Assembly: GCA_902632575.1 (NCBI GenBank)
Contig: CACPCY010000006.1
Span: 1 to 29,806, forward strand
Origin: an uncultured Alphaproteobacteria bacterium
GTDB taxonomy: Bacteria > Pseudomonadota > Alphaproteobacteria > HIMB59
Direction of reading: 5' to 3'
DNA: 29,806 nt
Position numbers and translations under genes: made by a program. Shown piece after piece: positions 9,287 to 16,643 of this stretch (position 1 is the first letter of the stretch; every line of letters starts with the position of its first letter). Under the pieces are notes generated by a model. The model was not told the origin of the DNA, did not search any database, and saw nothing but the letters and a program-made list of their open reading frames with translations.

Positions 9287-10496
9287 TAAAGGTAGTTAGA
9301 TAGATAGATGCATTCGTTCCACCAAAACCAAAGCTATTTGAAAGTATAGAGTTGATTTTGATATCATTTTTATTCTCTAAGAGAATATTCATTCCTTCAG
9401 CCTTTTCATCTAAGTTTGTAATATTAGCCGACTCAACCATAAAATCGTTTTCCATCATTAAAAGAGAGTAAACGGCTTCTTGCACACCAGTTGCTCCTAA
9501 TGAGTGACCCGTTAATGACTTTGTAGAACTGGTTGGAGGGATATTATCGCCAAAAACCTCTTTAATACCTTGCAATTCAATCATGTCTCCAACAGGTGTT
9601 GATGTTCCATGAGCATTGATATAATCAACAGGTCTACCCTGTGTTGCCATCTGCATACACCTTACTGCCCCTTCTCCAGAGGGTTGAACCATGTCATATC
9701 CATCTGAAGTCTGACCGAAACCTTGAATTTCTGCAACAATATTGGCCCCTCTTGCTTTAGCACTATCAAGGCTTTCAACTACTAAAACACCAGCTCCTCC
9801 CCCAATGACAAACCCATCTCTTAAAGAGTCGTAAGCTCGAGAAGCAACCTTAGGTGTTTCATTATATTTACTTGATAAAGCACCCATAGCATCAAATAAA
9901 ATTGACATTGTCCAATGGGTTTCCTCACCACCACCTGCAAATACAATCTCTTGTTGTCCATGTCTAATGAGATCATAAGCATTGCCAATGCAGTGCAAAC
10001 TTGTCGAACAAGCTGAACTAATAGAGTAATTCACACCTTTAATTTTAAAAGGAGTTGCCAAAGTAGCAGAATTTCCTGATGCCATTGTTCTAGTAACCAT
10101 ATAAGGTCCAATTTTCTTTACACCTTTTTCTCTCGCTATATCAAATGCTTGTTGCAGTTGATATGTTGAAGGCCCACCTGACCCCATCACTAACCCAGTA
10201 TTAACATTAGATATAAGTTTCTCATCAAGACCTGAATGTTCAATTGCTTCTTTCATTGCGATATAATTGTATGCTGCACCTTCTCCCATGAAACGTAAAA
10301 TTTTTCGATCTACATTTTCTTCTATATTTATTTTAGGTTTTCCATGGACATGACTTCTCATTCCAAGTTCTTCATATTCCTTGCAATGACTAATCCCAGA
10401 TTTCACATCTCTCAAGCTCTGTAAAACTTCTTTTTTGTTATCTCCTATACAAGAAACAATACCGTATCCAGTAACGACAACTCTTTTATTACTCAT
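9279..10496 (-). CDS. fabB: 3-oxoacyl-ACP synthase I
   Basis: Condenses malonyl-ACP with acyl-ACP; together with FabA it is needed for the anaerobic unsaturated fatty acid route. At 405 residues it has the thiolase-fold triad Cys163 (SACSTSLHC), His297 ([11 protein letters not shown]) and His331 ([11 protein letters not shown]). These closely match E. coli FabB Cys163/His298/His333. Pairing with fabA rather than acpP supports FabB over FabF. It overlaps fabA and fabI by eight bases each. Confidence 0.93.
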   Translation of the reverse strand: MSNKRVVVTGYGIVSCIGDNKKEVLQSLRDVKSGISHCKEYEELGMRSHVHGKPKINIEENVDRKILRFMGEGAAYNYIAMKEAIEHSGLDEKLISNVNTGLVMGSGGPSTYQLQQAFDIAREKGVKKIGPYMVTRTMASGNSATLATPFKIKGVNYSISSACSTSLHCIGNAYDLIRHGQQEIVFAGGGEETHWTMSILFDAMGALSSKYNETPKVASRAYDSLRDGFVIGGGAGVLVVESLDSAKARGANIVAEIQGFGQTSDGYDMVQPSGEGAVRCMQMATQGRPVDYINAHGTSTPVGDMIELQGIKEVFGDNIPPTSSTKSLTGHSLGATGVQEAVYSLLMMENDFMVESANITNLDEKAEGMNILLENKNDIKINSILSNSFGFGGTNASIYLTTFNE

Positions 10497-11004
10497 TGAA
10501 TAAACCCACTCTTAAATCATTGGCATGGTAAATTATTTTTTCTTTGTGAATTATCTGCCCATCTCCATACCCTATTGATAACCCTTTTTTATTTAAAGAT
10601 TTTTTTAAACTAACTTTATATTTTATTAATTCTTTATCTGGTTTTATTTCCTCAACAAATTTTATTTCTCCAACACCCAAAGCACGGCCTTTTCCTGGAT
10701 ATCCAAGCCAACCTAGATAAAAACCCAACATTTGCCATAAAGCATCAAGACCTAAACATCCGGGCATAATTGGATCACCCAAGAAATGACATTTAAAGAA
10801 CCATAAATCCGCATTAATATCCAGTTCAGCAGTTATTTCTCCTTTCCCATGTACCCCGCCATCTTTATTGACATTAGTGATGCGATCAAACATAAGCATA
10901 GGAGGTGCTGGTAGTTGGGCATTTCCCTTTCCAAATAAATTTCCTTTACCACATTCAATTATTTCTTCGTAACTATAACTAGATTGAGGTGTAAATGTAT
11001 TCAT
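10489..11004 (-). CDS. fabA: 3-hydroxydecanoyl-ACP dehydratase/isomerase
   Basis: Dehydrates 3-hydroxydecanoyl-ACP and isomerises the trans-2 to the cis-3 product, the branch point to unsaturated fatty acids. It has 171 residues in a single hot-dog fold. The catalytic pair is His73 ([14 protein letters not shown]) and Asp87 (CLGLDALWQ), 14 residues apart like E. coli His70/Asp84. In many alphaproteobacteria the iron regulator irr lies in front of fabA; here a ThiF-like gene ends one base upstream. Confidence 0.95.
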   Translation of the reverse strand: MNTFTPQSSYSYEEIIECGKGNLFGKGNAQLPAPPMLMFDRITNVNKDGGVHGKGEITAELDINADLWFFKCHFLGDPIMPGCLGLDALWQMLGFYLGWLGYPGKGRALGVGEIKFVEEIKPDKELIKYKVSLKKSLNKKGLSIGYGDGQIIHKEKIIYHANDLRVGLFNE

Positions 11005-11005
11005 A

Positions 11006-11776
11006 TTAATGAGGACAATCTCTATTTATTAATTGTAGTTTGTTTATGTCCGAAGTCAAAAGGTCTATCAAATTGATTTCACTTTTCAATTGTGTTTTTA
11101 TTTTTGCAAGGGCGAAAATAATTTTCATACAAGCAAAACTAGTAACTAATCCTGCAACTGGACCTACCATTGCACTATTAAGACAACGATGATTCTGATC
11201 AGCTTTAGGAAAAAGACACTCAAAACATGATTGATTATTTTCTTCATTGTTTTGTGCAAAGTATATGCCCTCTGAAGAGTTAATTGATATGGATACAAAT
11301 GAGATTTTATTAGCTTTAGAATATTTTGAAGAAAAAATTTTGTTCTGATGATTATCCGTGCAATCAAATATTAAATCAAAATTATTATTTGGATTTTTTT
11401 TTATGAAAGACTCAAAATTTAAAGAATGCTCTTTTATTATTGTTGAGTCATTTATATTTTTAAGTTTTTGTTTTGAAGTATTTGATTTAGATTTACCAAC
11501 ATCATCTTTATCGTAGTTAATTTGACGATGTAAATTTGACTTCTCTATTATATCATAATCAATAAGGTGAATTTCACCAACCCCAGCTCGAACAAGATAT
11601 TGTGATGCAACAGTTCCTAGAGCACCTAAGCCGATTATACAAATTTTTTTCTTAGAGATATTTATTTGCCCCTCTTCATTTATCCCAGGAACTAAAATTT
11701 GTCTTCCAAACTCTTCAATCAGTTTTTCACTTTGTTCCTGTTGATCCAAAACCACCACTCCCCCTCTCGCTTTCAC
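11006..11776 (-). CDS. ThiF/MoeB/HesA-family adenylyltransferase
   Basis: E1-like protein that would adenylate the C-terminal glycine of a ubiquitin-like sulfur carrier (ThiS or MoaD type); which one cannot be told from the sequence. Seen: [15 protein letters not shown] (23-37), the ATP loop IIGLGALG (47-54), [13 protein letters not shown] (73-85), and FDCTDN (137-142). A first zinc pair Cys184-x-x-Cys187 is present, and Cys198 lies in a segment near the usual catalytic Cys. The second CxxC, normally close to the C-terminus, is cut to Cys254-Pro-His-stop. With the ATG at 11776 the gene overlaps dut by 50 bases; a TTG at 11749 would cut this to 23 bases and still include all conserved parts, so the start is uncertain. 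Confidence 0.82.
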   Translation of the reverse strand: MKARGGVVVLDQQEQSEKLIEEFGRQILVPGINEEGQINISKKKICIIGLGALGTVASQYLVRAGVGEIHLIDYDIIEKSNLHRQINYDKDDVGKSKSNTSKQKLKNINDSTIIKEHSLNFESFIKKNPNNNFDLIFDCTDNHQNKIFSSKYSKANKISFVSISINSSEGIYFAQNNEENNQSCFECLFPKADQNHRCLNSAMVGPVAGLVTSFACMKIIFALAKIKTQLKSEINLIDLLTSDINKLQLINRDCPH

Positions 11777-12170
11777 TTAAATCACTTACTAGTTCAAAAT
11801 TAACCTTTTCATATTTTGACACAACCATTTGTGCAATTCTCATTTTATCTTCAATTTCAAACATTTCTAATCCATGATTTATTAAAATCACTTTTATTTC
11901 CCCTCGATAGTCTGCATCTATTGTTCCTGGACTGTTAAGAACAGTAATAAATTTTTTTACAGCCAGTCCACTTCGAGGTCTTATTTGAACTTCAAATCCA
12001 TTTGGAATTTCAAAAAATAATCCAGTTCCAATAAGTTTTGTTTCTTTTGGTGATATGCAAACTTTTCCATTTGGTAAAAATGCTCTTATATCCATTCCTG
12101 CACTAGATGATGTCTCATAAGTTGGAAGAATAACGTTATCATTTATCTTTTTTACTTTTATATATACCAT
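11727..12170 (-). CDS. dut: Deoxyuridine 5'-triphosphate nucleotidohydrolase (dUTPase)
   Basis: Trimeric enzyme that hydrolyses dUTP to dUMP, keeping uracil out of DNA and feeding dTMP synthesis. It has 147 residues with the five family motifs in order: [16 protein letters not shown], a third motif centred on [20 protein letters not shown], and the glycine-rich P-loop-like [10 protein letters not shown] at the C-terminus. The ATG at 12170, one base after the coaB stop, is chosen because the protein then starts [10 protein letters not shown]. Longer forms would run into coaB. Motif V is encoded within the overlap with the next gene. Confidence 0.95.
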   Translation of the reverse strand: MVYIKVKKINDNVILPTYETSSSAGMDIRAFLPNGKVCISPKETKLIGTGLFFEIPNGFEVQIRPRSGLAVKKFITVLNSPGTIDADYRGEIKVILINHGLEMFEIEDKMRIAQMVVSKYEKVNFELVSDLSESERGSGGFGSTGTK

Positions 12171-12171
12171 C

Positions 12172-12810
12172 CTAATTCTTTCTATTGTTAATGTATTTAA
12201 CAATTTTATTTGCAAAAATTGTTTTACTTACATTTCCTAAATTTAAAAAGTCACCTGACCTTCCAATTAAAATACCATTATTGTATTTTGAATTAAAAAT
12301 TTTATCTTCCGTTGTTGGAAAGTTCAAAACTAGATAATCACAATTTTTGGAAAGTAATTTTTTTTTTGCATTTTGAAATACATCATTTGTTTCATAAGCA
12401 AATCCGACTGTAACTTTAGGTTTATATTTACCAAATGACATCGATCTTAAAATATCAGGGTTATTGGTTAATTTTAAAGACAGTCCATTTTTTTTCTTAA
12501 TTTTCAGTTTATTATATTTTTTAGCTTTATAATCACTAACCGCAGCATTAAAAATTCCTAAGTCGATAGACTTATATTTTTTTGCTTCTTTTAACATTTC
12601 ATCTGCTGTAGGAGTGAAGATAAACTTAACATTTTTTGAAACTATTTGTTTTGTCTGAATATATCCGTGTAAACAAATGACTTTATAATTAAATTTTAAT
12701 AGGCTTTTTATTAAAGCTATACCTTGCCGACCTGATGACTCATTTGATATATATCTTACTGGATCAATATACTCTCGAGTGCACCCAATAGTTATTAATG
12801 CGTGTTTCAA
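12172..12810 (-). CDS. coaB: Phosphopantothenoylcysteine synthetase (CoaB half of split CoaBC)
   Basis: Joins cysteine to 4'-phosphopantothenate using CTP. It corresponds to the C-terminal half of the usual bifunctional CoaBC. The 212-residue protein begins [23 protein letters not shown] (family [23 protein letters not shown]). It keeps NAAVSDY (about 88-94), a lysine-rich KLKIKKK segment (101-107) that includes the conserved catalytic Lys, NNPDIL, and GFAYET. The start is a TTG immediately after the coaC TAA and in the same frame. No other start would preserve the conserved N-terminus, so the gene is either reinitiated from coaC or made by readthrough. Confidence 0.9.
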   Translation of the reverse strand: MKHALITIGCTREYIDPVRYISNESSGRQGIALIKSLLKFNYKVICLHGYIQTKQIVSKNVKFIFTPTADEMLKEAKKYKSIDLGIFNAAVSDYKAKKYNKLKIKKKNGLSLKLTNNPDILRSMSFGKYKPKVTVGFAYETNDVFQNAKKKLLSKNCDYLVLNFPTTEDKIFNSKYNNGILIGRSGDFLNLGNVSKTIFANKIVKYINNRKN

Positions 12811-13329
12811 TTACTTAAGTTGACTAATTATTTCAGTAGGATCAACTAATCGACCACTACCATACTCACCACAAGCTAAAGATCCATCATCTGGGCCAAT
12901 AAAATGATGGCCAATTTTCTTTAGATAGTCCACATTGTCTTGAATAATTTGATTAGCCCACATTTCTCTATTCATTGCAGGTGCAAAATAAATAGGTTTG
13001 TTTGCAGCAATCATACATGTTAGGGCTAGGTCATCACAAAAACCTTTTGCAAATTTTGAAATTATATTAGCTGTCGCAGGGTAAACAATAATATGAGTAT
13101 TATCTCGTGCTAATTTTATGTGACCAATTTTTTTTTCCATATCCAAATCAAAGAGCTCTGAATACACTGGTTTATTGGAAATTGTTTCAAGTAGTAGTTT
13201 AGAAATAAACTCATAAGTGTTTTTTGTTGCAATAACTTCATATTCAATGGCTTTTTTTTGGCACTCACGAATTAAATCTAAAGATTTATAACAGCCAACA
13301 CTCCCCGTTATTATTATTAAAATTTTCAT
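12811..13329 (-). CDS. coaC: Phosphopantothenoylcysteine decarboxylase (CoaC half of split CoaBC)
   Basis: FMN enzyme that decarboxylates 4'-phosphopantothenoylcysteine to 4'-phosphopantetheine. It has 172 residues and all key residues of the CoaC domain are present: His70 (KIGHIKLAR), the PATAN motif (84-88), Asn120 (PAMNREMW) and Cys153 (LACGEYGSGRL). Their spacing is identical to E. coli His75/Asn125/Cys158. The ATG overlaps the ubiE stop by four bases (ATGA). A single TAA (12811-12813) ends the protein at the linker to the CoaB domain, and the next in-frame codon is the coaB TTG. Confidence 0.92.
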   Translation of the reverse strand: MKILIIITGSVGCYKSLDLIRECQKKAIEYEVIATKNTYEFISKLLLETISNKPVYSELFDLDMEKKIGHIKLARDNTHIIVYPATANIISKFAKGFCDDLALTCMIAANKPIYFAPAMNREMWANQIIQDNVDYLKKIGHHFIGPDDGSLACGEYGSGRLVDPTEIISQLK

Positions 13330-14027
13330 TTTTTCTGCACTATATATATGCTGTTAGCTCCAGAAATGAAATCAATAGTTTTAATATGAGAAAAACCTGT
13401 ATTTATCAGTTCTTTAAGAAGGTTATTTTGATTAGGAAAAGAAATAATACTGTCAGCTAAATATTTATAACTATGTCTATCATTGGAGATAATGCTACCG
13501 GTAAAAGGTAAAACATATTTTAAAAATTTTTTGTATGGATTTTTTAATAATTCTCTTTTTGGAATACCAAATTCCATAATAAAAAAATAACCATTTTTTT
13601 TAAGACATCTATAAATCTCAGAAAAACCATTTTTTCGTTTTTTAAAATTTCTTACACCGTAAGTACATGTTATAATTTGAAAAAAATTTTTCTTATACGG
13701 CAAATTTTCTGCATAACCAACTTCGTAATTAATTATTTTAGAACTATTTTTTTTTCTAGATATATTATGCATTTCAGAAACGGGGTCTAAAGCATAAAGA
13801 TTTTTTGAAATAGGAAGCAAATTAAAAATATCCCCACTGCCACTTGCAATGTCTAAAATTTTCTCATTGTCAGTATGTTTTGATAATACAAGATCAACAA
13901 AATATTTTTTCCAAAGTCTATGTATGCCAAAACTCATAATATCGTTCATTAAGTCATATTTTGCATGAGATACATTTTCAAAAATATCTGTAATATTATA
14001 ATGATTTGAATTATTTTTAGTTATCAT
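13326..14027 (-). CDS. ubiE: Ubiquinone/menaquinone biosynthesis C-methyltransferase UbiE
   Basis: SAM-dependent C-methylation of the demethylated quinone ring in ubiquinone synthesis. Starting at the ATG at 14027 it has 233 residues. Its N-terminus (MITKNNSNHYN, then IFENVSHAKYDLMNDIMSFGIHRLWK) matches the family. Motif I is LDIASGSGD, and TCTYGVRNF and a FIMEFGIPK segment follow as in UbiE. The frame stays open upstream to 14105 but that would lie antisense inside mutM and adds nothing conserved. The chosen ATG overlaps the mutM ATG on the other strand. In relatives ubiB follows; here coaC follows at once. Confidence 0.93.
   Translation of the reverse strand: MITKNNSNHYNITDIFENVSHAKYDLMNDIMSFGIHRLWKKYFVDLVLSKHTDNEKILDIASGSGDIFNLLPISKNLYALDPVSEMHNISRKKNSSKIINYEVGYAENLPYKKNFFQIITCTYGVRNFKKRKNGFSEIYRCLKKNGYFFIMEFGIPKRELLKNPYKKFLKYVLPFTGSIISNDRHSYKYLADSIISFPNQNNLLKELINTGFSHIKTIDFISGANSIYIVQKK
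13975..14002 (+). promoter_or_regulatory. Possible mutM promoter inside the ubiE 5' coding region
   Basis: TTTTCA (13975-13980), 16-base spacer, then a perfect TATAAT (13997-14002), 24 bases before the mutM ATG. Because ubiE and mutM share start-codon bases, any mutM promoter must lie within ubiE. In such AT-rich DNA a chance match is quite possible. Confidence 0.3.
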
Positions 14028-14844
14028 GCCTGAATTACCTGAAGTAGAAACCACAATAAGATATTTAAAGTCAAAAGTTAAAGGAAAAAAAATTATTTCT
14101 ATCAATAGGTCACAAAAAAAACTAAGAAAAAATTTAAACTTTAAAGATCTTGAGCAAATATCTCAGAAAAAAATCATATCCGTTGAACGTTTTGCAAAAT
14201 ACATAATCATAGGATTAGAAAATGATAATTACGTAATTATTCATTTGGGAATGAGCGGTCGATTAAAGTTTTATTTAAACGAGAATTATAAAAAAGAAAA
14301 ACACGATCATGTTGTTCTACAATTTAATGAATTTAAAATTATTTTTAATGATCCTCGAAGGTTTGGAATGTTTTTTAGACTTAAAGATTCAAAAGAAGTT
14401 AAATTTTTTTTTAATAAATATGGCACTGACTTACTAGTCAACAAGGTTAATTTAAATAAGATATACAATATACTTATAAAGAAAAAAATTTCTTTAAAAC
14501 AAGCTCTACTAGATCAAAGTTTAATAGTGGGTATTGGAAACATTTACGCTAATGAAGCTCTTTTTCATTCAAGGTTAAATCCTCAAAGACTTACACACAC
14601 ACTTAAAAAAGCTGAAATATCTAAGTTATTAAGCTCATGTAAATTTGTATTGAAATTATCTTTAAAAAATGGTGGCTCTTCAATAAATGATTATAAATCC
14701 CCAGATGGAACCCTCGGAAGTTTTCAAAGTTTATTTAAGGTTTATCAAAAGAAACATGTTATATACAAAAAAAAGACCTATAAGATAAAAAAAATCATCC
14801 AAAATGGGCGTTCAACTTTTTTTTCACCTGCTTTACAAAAATAA
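14026..14844 (+). CDS. mutM: Formamidopyrimidine-DNA glycosylase (MutM/Fpg) without zinc-finger cysteines
   Basis: Excises 8-oxoguanine and formamidopyrimidines from oxidised DNA and nicks the strand. It has 272 residues. The mature N-terminus PELPEVETT is intact (catalytic Pro2 and Glu3), as are Lys58 (RFAKYI), LGMSGRL (74-80), DPRRFG (109-114) and the helix-two-turn-helix GIGNIYANE (169-177). The C-terminal beta-hairpin aligns without gaps to the family zinc finger and keeps Arg262 and STFF. All four zinc cysteines are replaced: Tyr247, Lys250, Ser267 and Leu270. A zincless finger is known in eukaryotic NEIL1, so activity is likely retained. The start is fixed by MPELPE. Confidence 0.95.
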   Translation: MPELPEVETTIRYLKSKVKGKKIISINRSQKKLRKNLNFKDLEQISQKKIISVERFAKYIIIGLENDNYVIIHLGMSGRLKFYLNENYKKEKHDHVVLQFNEFKIIFNDPRRFGMFFRLKDSKEVKFFFNKYGTDLLVNKVNLNKIYNILIKKKISLKQALLDQSLIVGIGNIYANEALFHSRLNPQRLTHTLKKAEISKLLSSCKFVLKLSLKNGGSSINDYKSPDGTLGSFQSLFKVYQKKHVIYKKKTYKIKKIIQNGRSTFFSPALQK

Positions 14845-14859
14845 AAAAATGTGTATAAG
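14832..14859 (+). promoter_or_regulatory. Candidate rpsT promoter
   Basis: TTTACA (14832-14837), 16-base spacer, TATAAG (14854-14859), each five of six to consensus, 43 bases before the rpsT ATG. The -35 lies in the last codons of mutM. An eight-base inverted repeat, TTATTAAC (14860-14867) and GTTAATAA (14887-14894), lies in the expected leader and could bind a dimeric regulator or form a hairpin. Confidence 0.45.
14850..14858 (-). promoter_or_regulatory. DnaA box
   Basis: Read on the minus strand, TTATACACA matches the DnaA box consensus TTATNCACA exactly. It overlaps the predicted -10 element of rpsT, the gene in front of dnaA. By eye I found no second consensus box in the flanking sequence, so this looks like a regulatory site more than an origin. 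Confidence 0.5.
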
Positions 14860-14902
14860 TTATTAACGCTTTTAGACGAACAACCTGTTAATAATATTTT
14901 AT

Positions 14903-15169
14903 ATGCCACAACATAAATCAGCAAAAAAAAGACTTCGACAGTCTGATAGAAAAAAAACAGTTAACAAAGCTGTAAAATCAAATGTTTCAACCCAACTAAA
15001 GGCAATTGATAAACTCATTAAAGATAAAAAGGTAGAGGAATCAATGGCGAAACTAAAAGTAGTTATGTCTGTATTGCATAAATCTACTAAAAAGAAAATT
15101 ATGCACCTTAATAAGGCATCTAGAACTATCTCAAAACTACAAAAAGATATAACTGCAATTTCAAAATAA
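14903..15169 (+). CDS. rpsT: 30S ribosomal protein S20
   Basis: Primary 16S rRNA-binding protein of the small subunit body. It is an 88-residue, very basic helical protein with the usual start MPQHKSAKKRLRQSDRKK, a middle LKAIDKLIKDKKVEES, and the conserved KKIMHLNKASRTISKL near the end. It lies directly in front of dnaA, an arrangement seen in other alphaproteobacteria such as Caulobacter. There is no Shine-Dalgarno sequence; the leader is AT-rich. Confidence 0.95.
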   Translation: MPQHKSAKKRLRQSDRKKTVNKAVKSNVSTQLKAIDKLIKDKKVEESMAKLKVVMSVLHKSTKKKIMHLNKASRTISKLQKDITAISK

Positions 15170-15226
15170 TTTTTTTTTTCAAGCAATTTTTTTTAAAAAA
15201 AACATTTTTTTTTATTCCTCTTTTTT
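15170..15226. other. Homopolymer A/T tracts between rpsT and dnaA
   Basis: T10 (15170-15179), T8A8 (15187-15202), T9 (15205-15213) and T6 (15221-15226) fill the region in front of dnaA. The first T-run after the rpsT stop, and the A8-CA-T9 segment, could act as weak termination signals. The cluster could equally be a bent or easily melted element upstream of the dnaA promoter. No promoter hexamers here are convincing. Confidence 0.5.
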
Positions 15227-15275
15227 AACTTTTCATGCTTAAATAGTGCATCTTTTAGAGGAAGGAATTAAGTTA

Positions 15276-16643
15276 GTGGAAGACGAAAAGCATCAAGGTG
15301 GCATAGATGTGTCCTGGCCGCAGATCACATCTGAATTAAAAAAATCACTTGATAAAGATACTTTTCAAAACTGGATTAAACCGATTTATTTTGAGTCTTT
15401 AATTGACACTTCTCTTACTCTCTCAGTTCCAACTAGGTTTTTACGCGACTGGATAATAAAAAATTATGCTTCTGTTATAAAAAAAGCTTATATGGATCAA
15501 GGCCATAGCATTGATAAATTAGCTATACTCGTTAAAGAGAATAATAATCGAATTATTCCAGGCACAGAAGTTATCTATGAAGATAAAGATGATGATGAAG
15601 ACACATATTACGATGATATTTCTGCACCACTAGATCCAAAATTTACTTTTGATAATTTTATAGTAGGTAAACCCAACGAGCTCGCGTACGCAGCAGCTCA
15701 ACGTGTAGCACAATCGGAAGTTGTAAGCTTTAATCCATTATTTTTGTATGGAGGTGTTGGACTAGGAAAAACACATTTAATGCATGCAGTTGCTTGGAAT
15801 ATTAAAAAAAGAAATCCCAAAAAAAATGTTGTCTATTTAACAGCTGAAAAATTTATGTATCAGTTTATTAAAGCTCTTAGATTTAAAAATATCATGAGTT
15901 TTAAAGAACAATTTAGATCAGTAGATGTTCTAATGATTGATGATGTGCAATTTATTATTGGTAAAGATAACACTCAGGAAGAATTCTTTCATACATTTAA
16001 TACTTTAATCGACAAAAAAAGACAAATCATTATCTCAGCTGATAAATCTCCTGCTGATCTTGATGGACTAGAGGACAGATTAAAGTCTAGATTAGGATGG
16101 GGATTAGTAGCAGATATACATCCTTTAACTTATGAATTGCGATTGGGTATTCTGCAGGCTAAAGCAGAACAAAAATCTATAAAACTAAAACAAGAAGTAA
16201 TGGAATTTTTAGCAAATAAAATTACCAATAATGTGAGAGAAATGGAAGGGGCATTAAATAGATTAGCAGTTCATGCTTCAATTCAGGACTCAGAAATATC
16301 TGTTGATCTGGTAAAAGATGTTTTAAAAGATTTATTGAGGACTAATTCAAGAAAAATTACAATTGACGAAATTCAAAAGAAAGTTGTTGAGCATTACAAT
16401 ATTAAACTTTCTGATATGCATTCACCAAGAAGATCAAGGTCTGTGGCGCGCCCAAGACAAGTTGCAATGTATTTAGCAAAGTCAATCACCACAAGATCTT
16501 TACCTGAAATTGGTAGAAAATTTGGTGGCAGAGATCATACCACTGTCATTCATGCTATTAAAACTATCGAAGAAATTATGGTAAATGATCCTAACCTAGC
16601 AGAAGATATTGAACTTTTGACTAGAATATTGCAAACTTCTTAA
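15276..16643 (+). CDS. dnaA: Chromosomal replication initiator DnaA
   Basis: AAA+ ATPase that binds DnaA boxes and opens the origin. With this start it has 455 residues. Domain I (WPQITSELKKSL) is followed by a short, very acidic linker (YEDKDDDEDTYYDD). The AAA+ core has Walker A GGVGLGKT (159-166) and Walker B IDDVQF (221-226). The C-terminal domain has RSVARPRQVAMYL and the DnaA-box-reading GGRDHTTVIHA (417-427). A GTG at 15246 would add ten residues. The GTG at 15276 is preferred because AAGGA (15262-15266) lies nine bases upstream and there is no ribosome site before 15246. Confidence 0.96.
   Translation: MEDEKHQGGIDVSWPQITSELKKSLDKDTFQNWIKPIYFESLIDTSLTLSVPTRFLRDWIIKNYASVIKKAYMDQGHSIDKLAILVKENNNRIIPGTEVIYEDKDDDEDTYYDDISAPLDPKFTFDNFIVGKPNELAYAAAQRVAQSEVVSFNPLFLYGGVGLGKTHLMHAVAWNIKKRNPKKNVVYLTAEKFMYQFIKALRFKNIMSFKEQFRSVDVLMIDDVQFIIGKDNTQEEFFHTFNTLIDKKRQIIISADKSPADLDGLEDRLKSRLGWGLVADIHPLTYELRLGILQAKAEQKSIKLKQEVMEFLANKITNNVREMEGALNRLAVHASIQDSEISVDLVKDVLKDLLRTNSRKITIDEIQKKVVEHYNIKLSDMHSPRRSRSVARPRQVAMYLAKSITTRSLPEIGRKFGGRDHTTVIHAIKTIEEIMVNDPNLAEDIELLTRILQTS

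Noticed and set aside
14028..14105. Longer ubiE reaching into mutM
   Set aside because: The extra 26 residues are antisense to the essential MutM N-terminus and match nothing in UbiE; the ATG at 14027 gives the normal family start.
14899..15186. 95-codon open frame on the minus strand across rpsT
   Set aside because: It is the exact antisense of a clear S20 gene; its Phe/Ser/Leu-rich product is what lysine-rich coding gives in reverse.
14845..15275. Replication origin beside dnaA
   Set aside because: Only one consensus DnaA box was found and there is no box cluster; an AT-rich gap next to dnaA is not enough.
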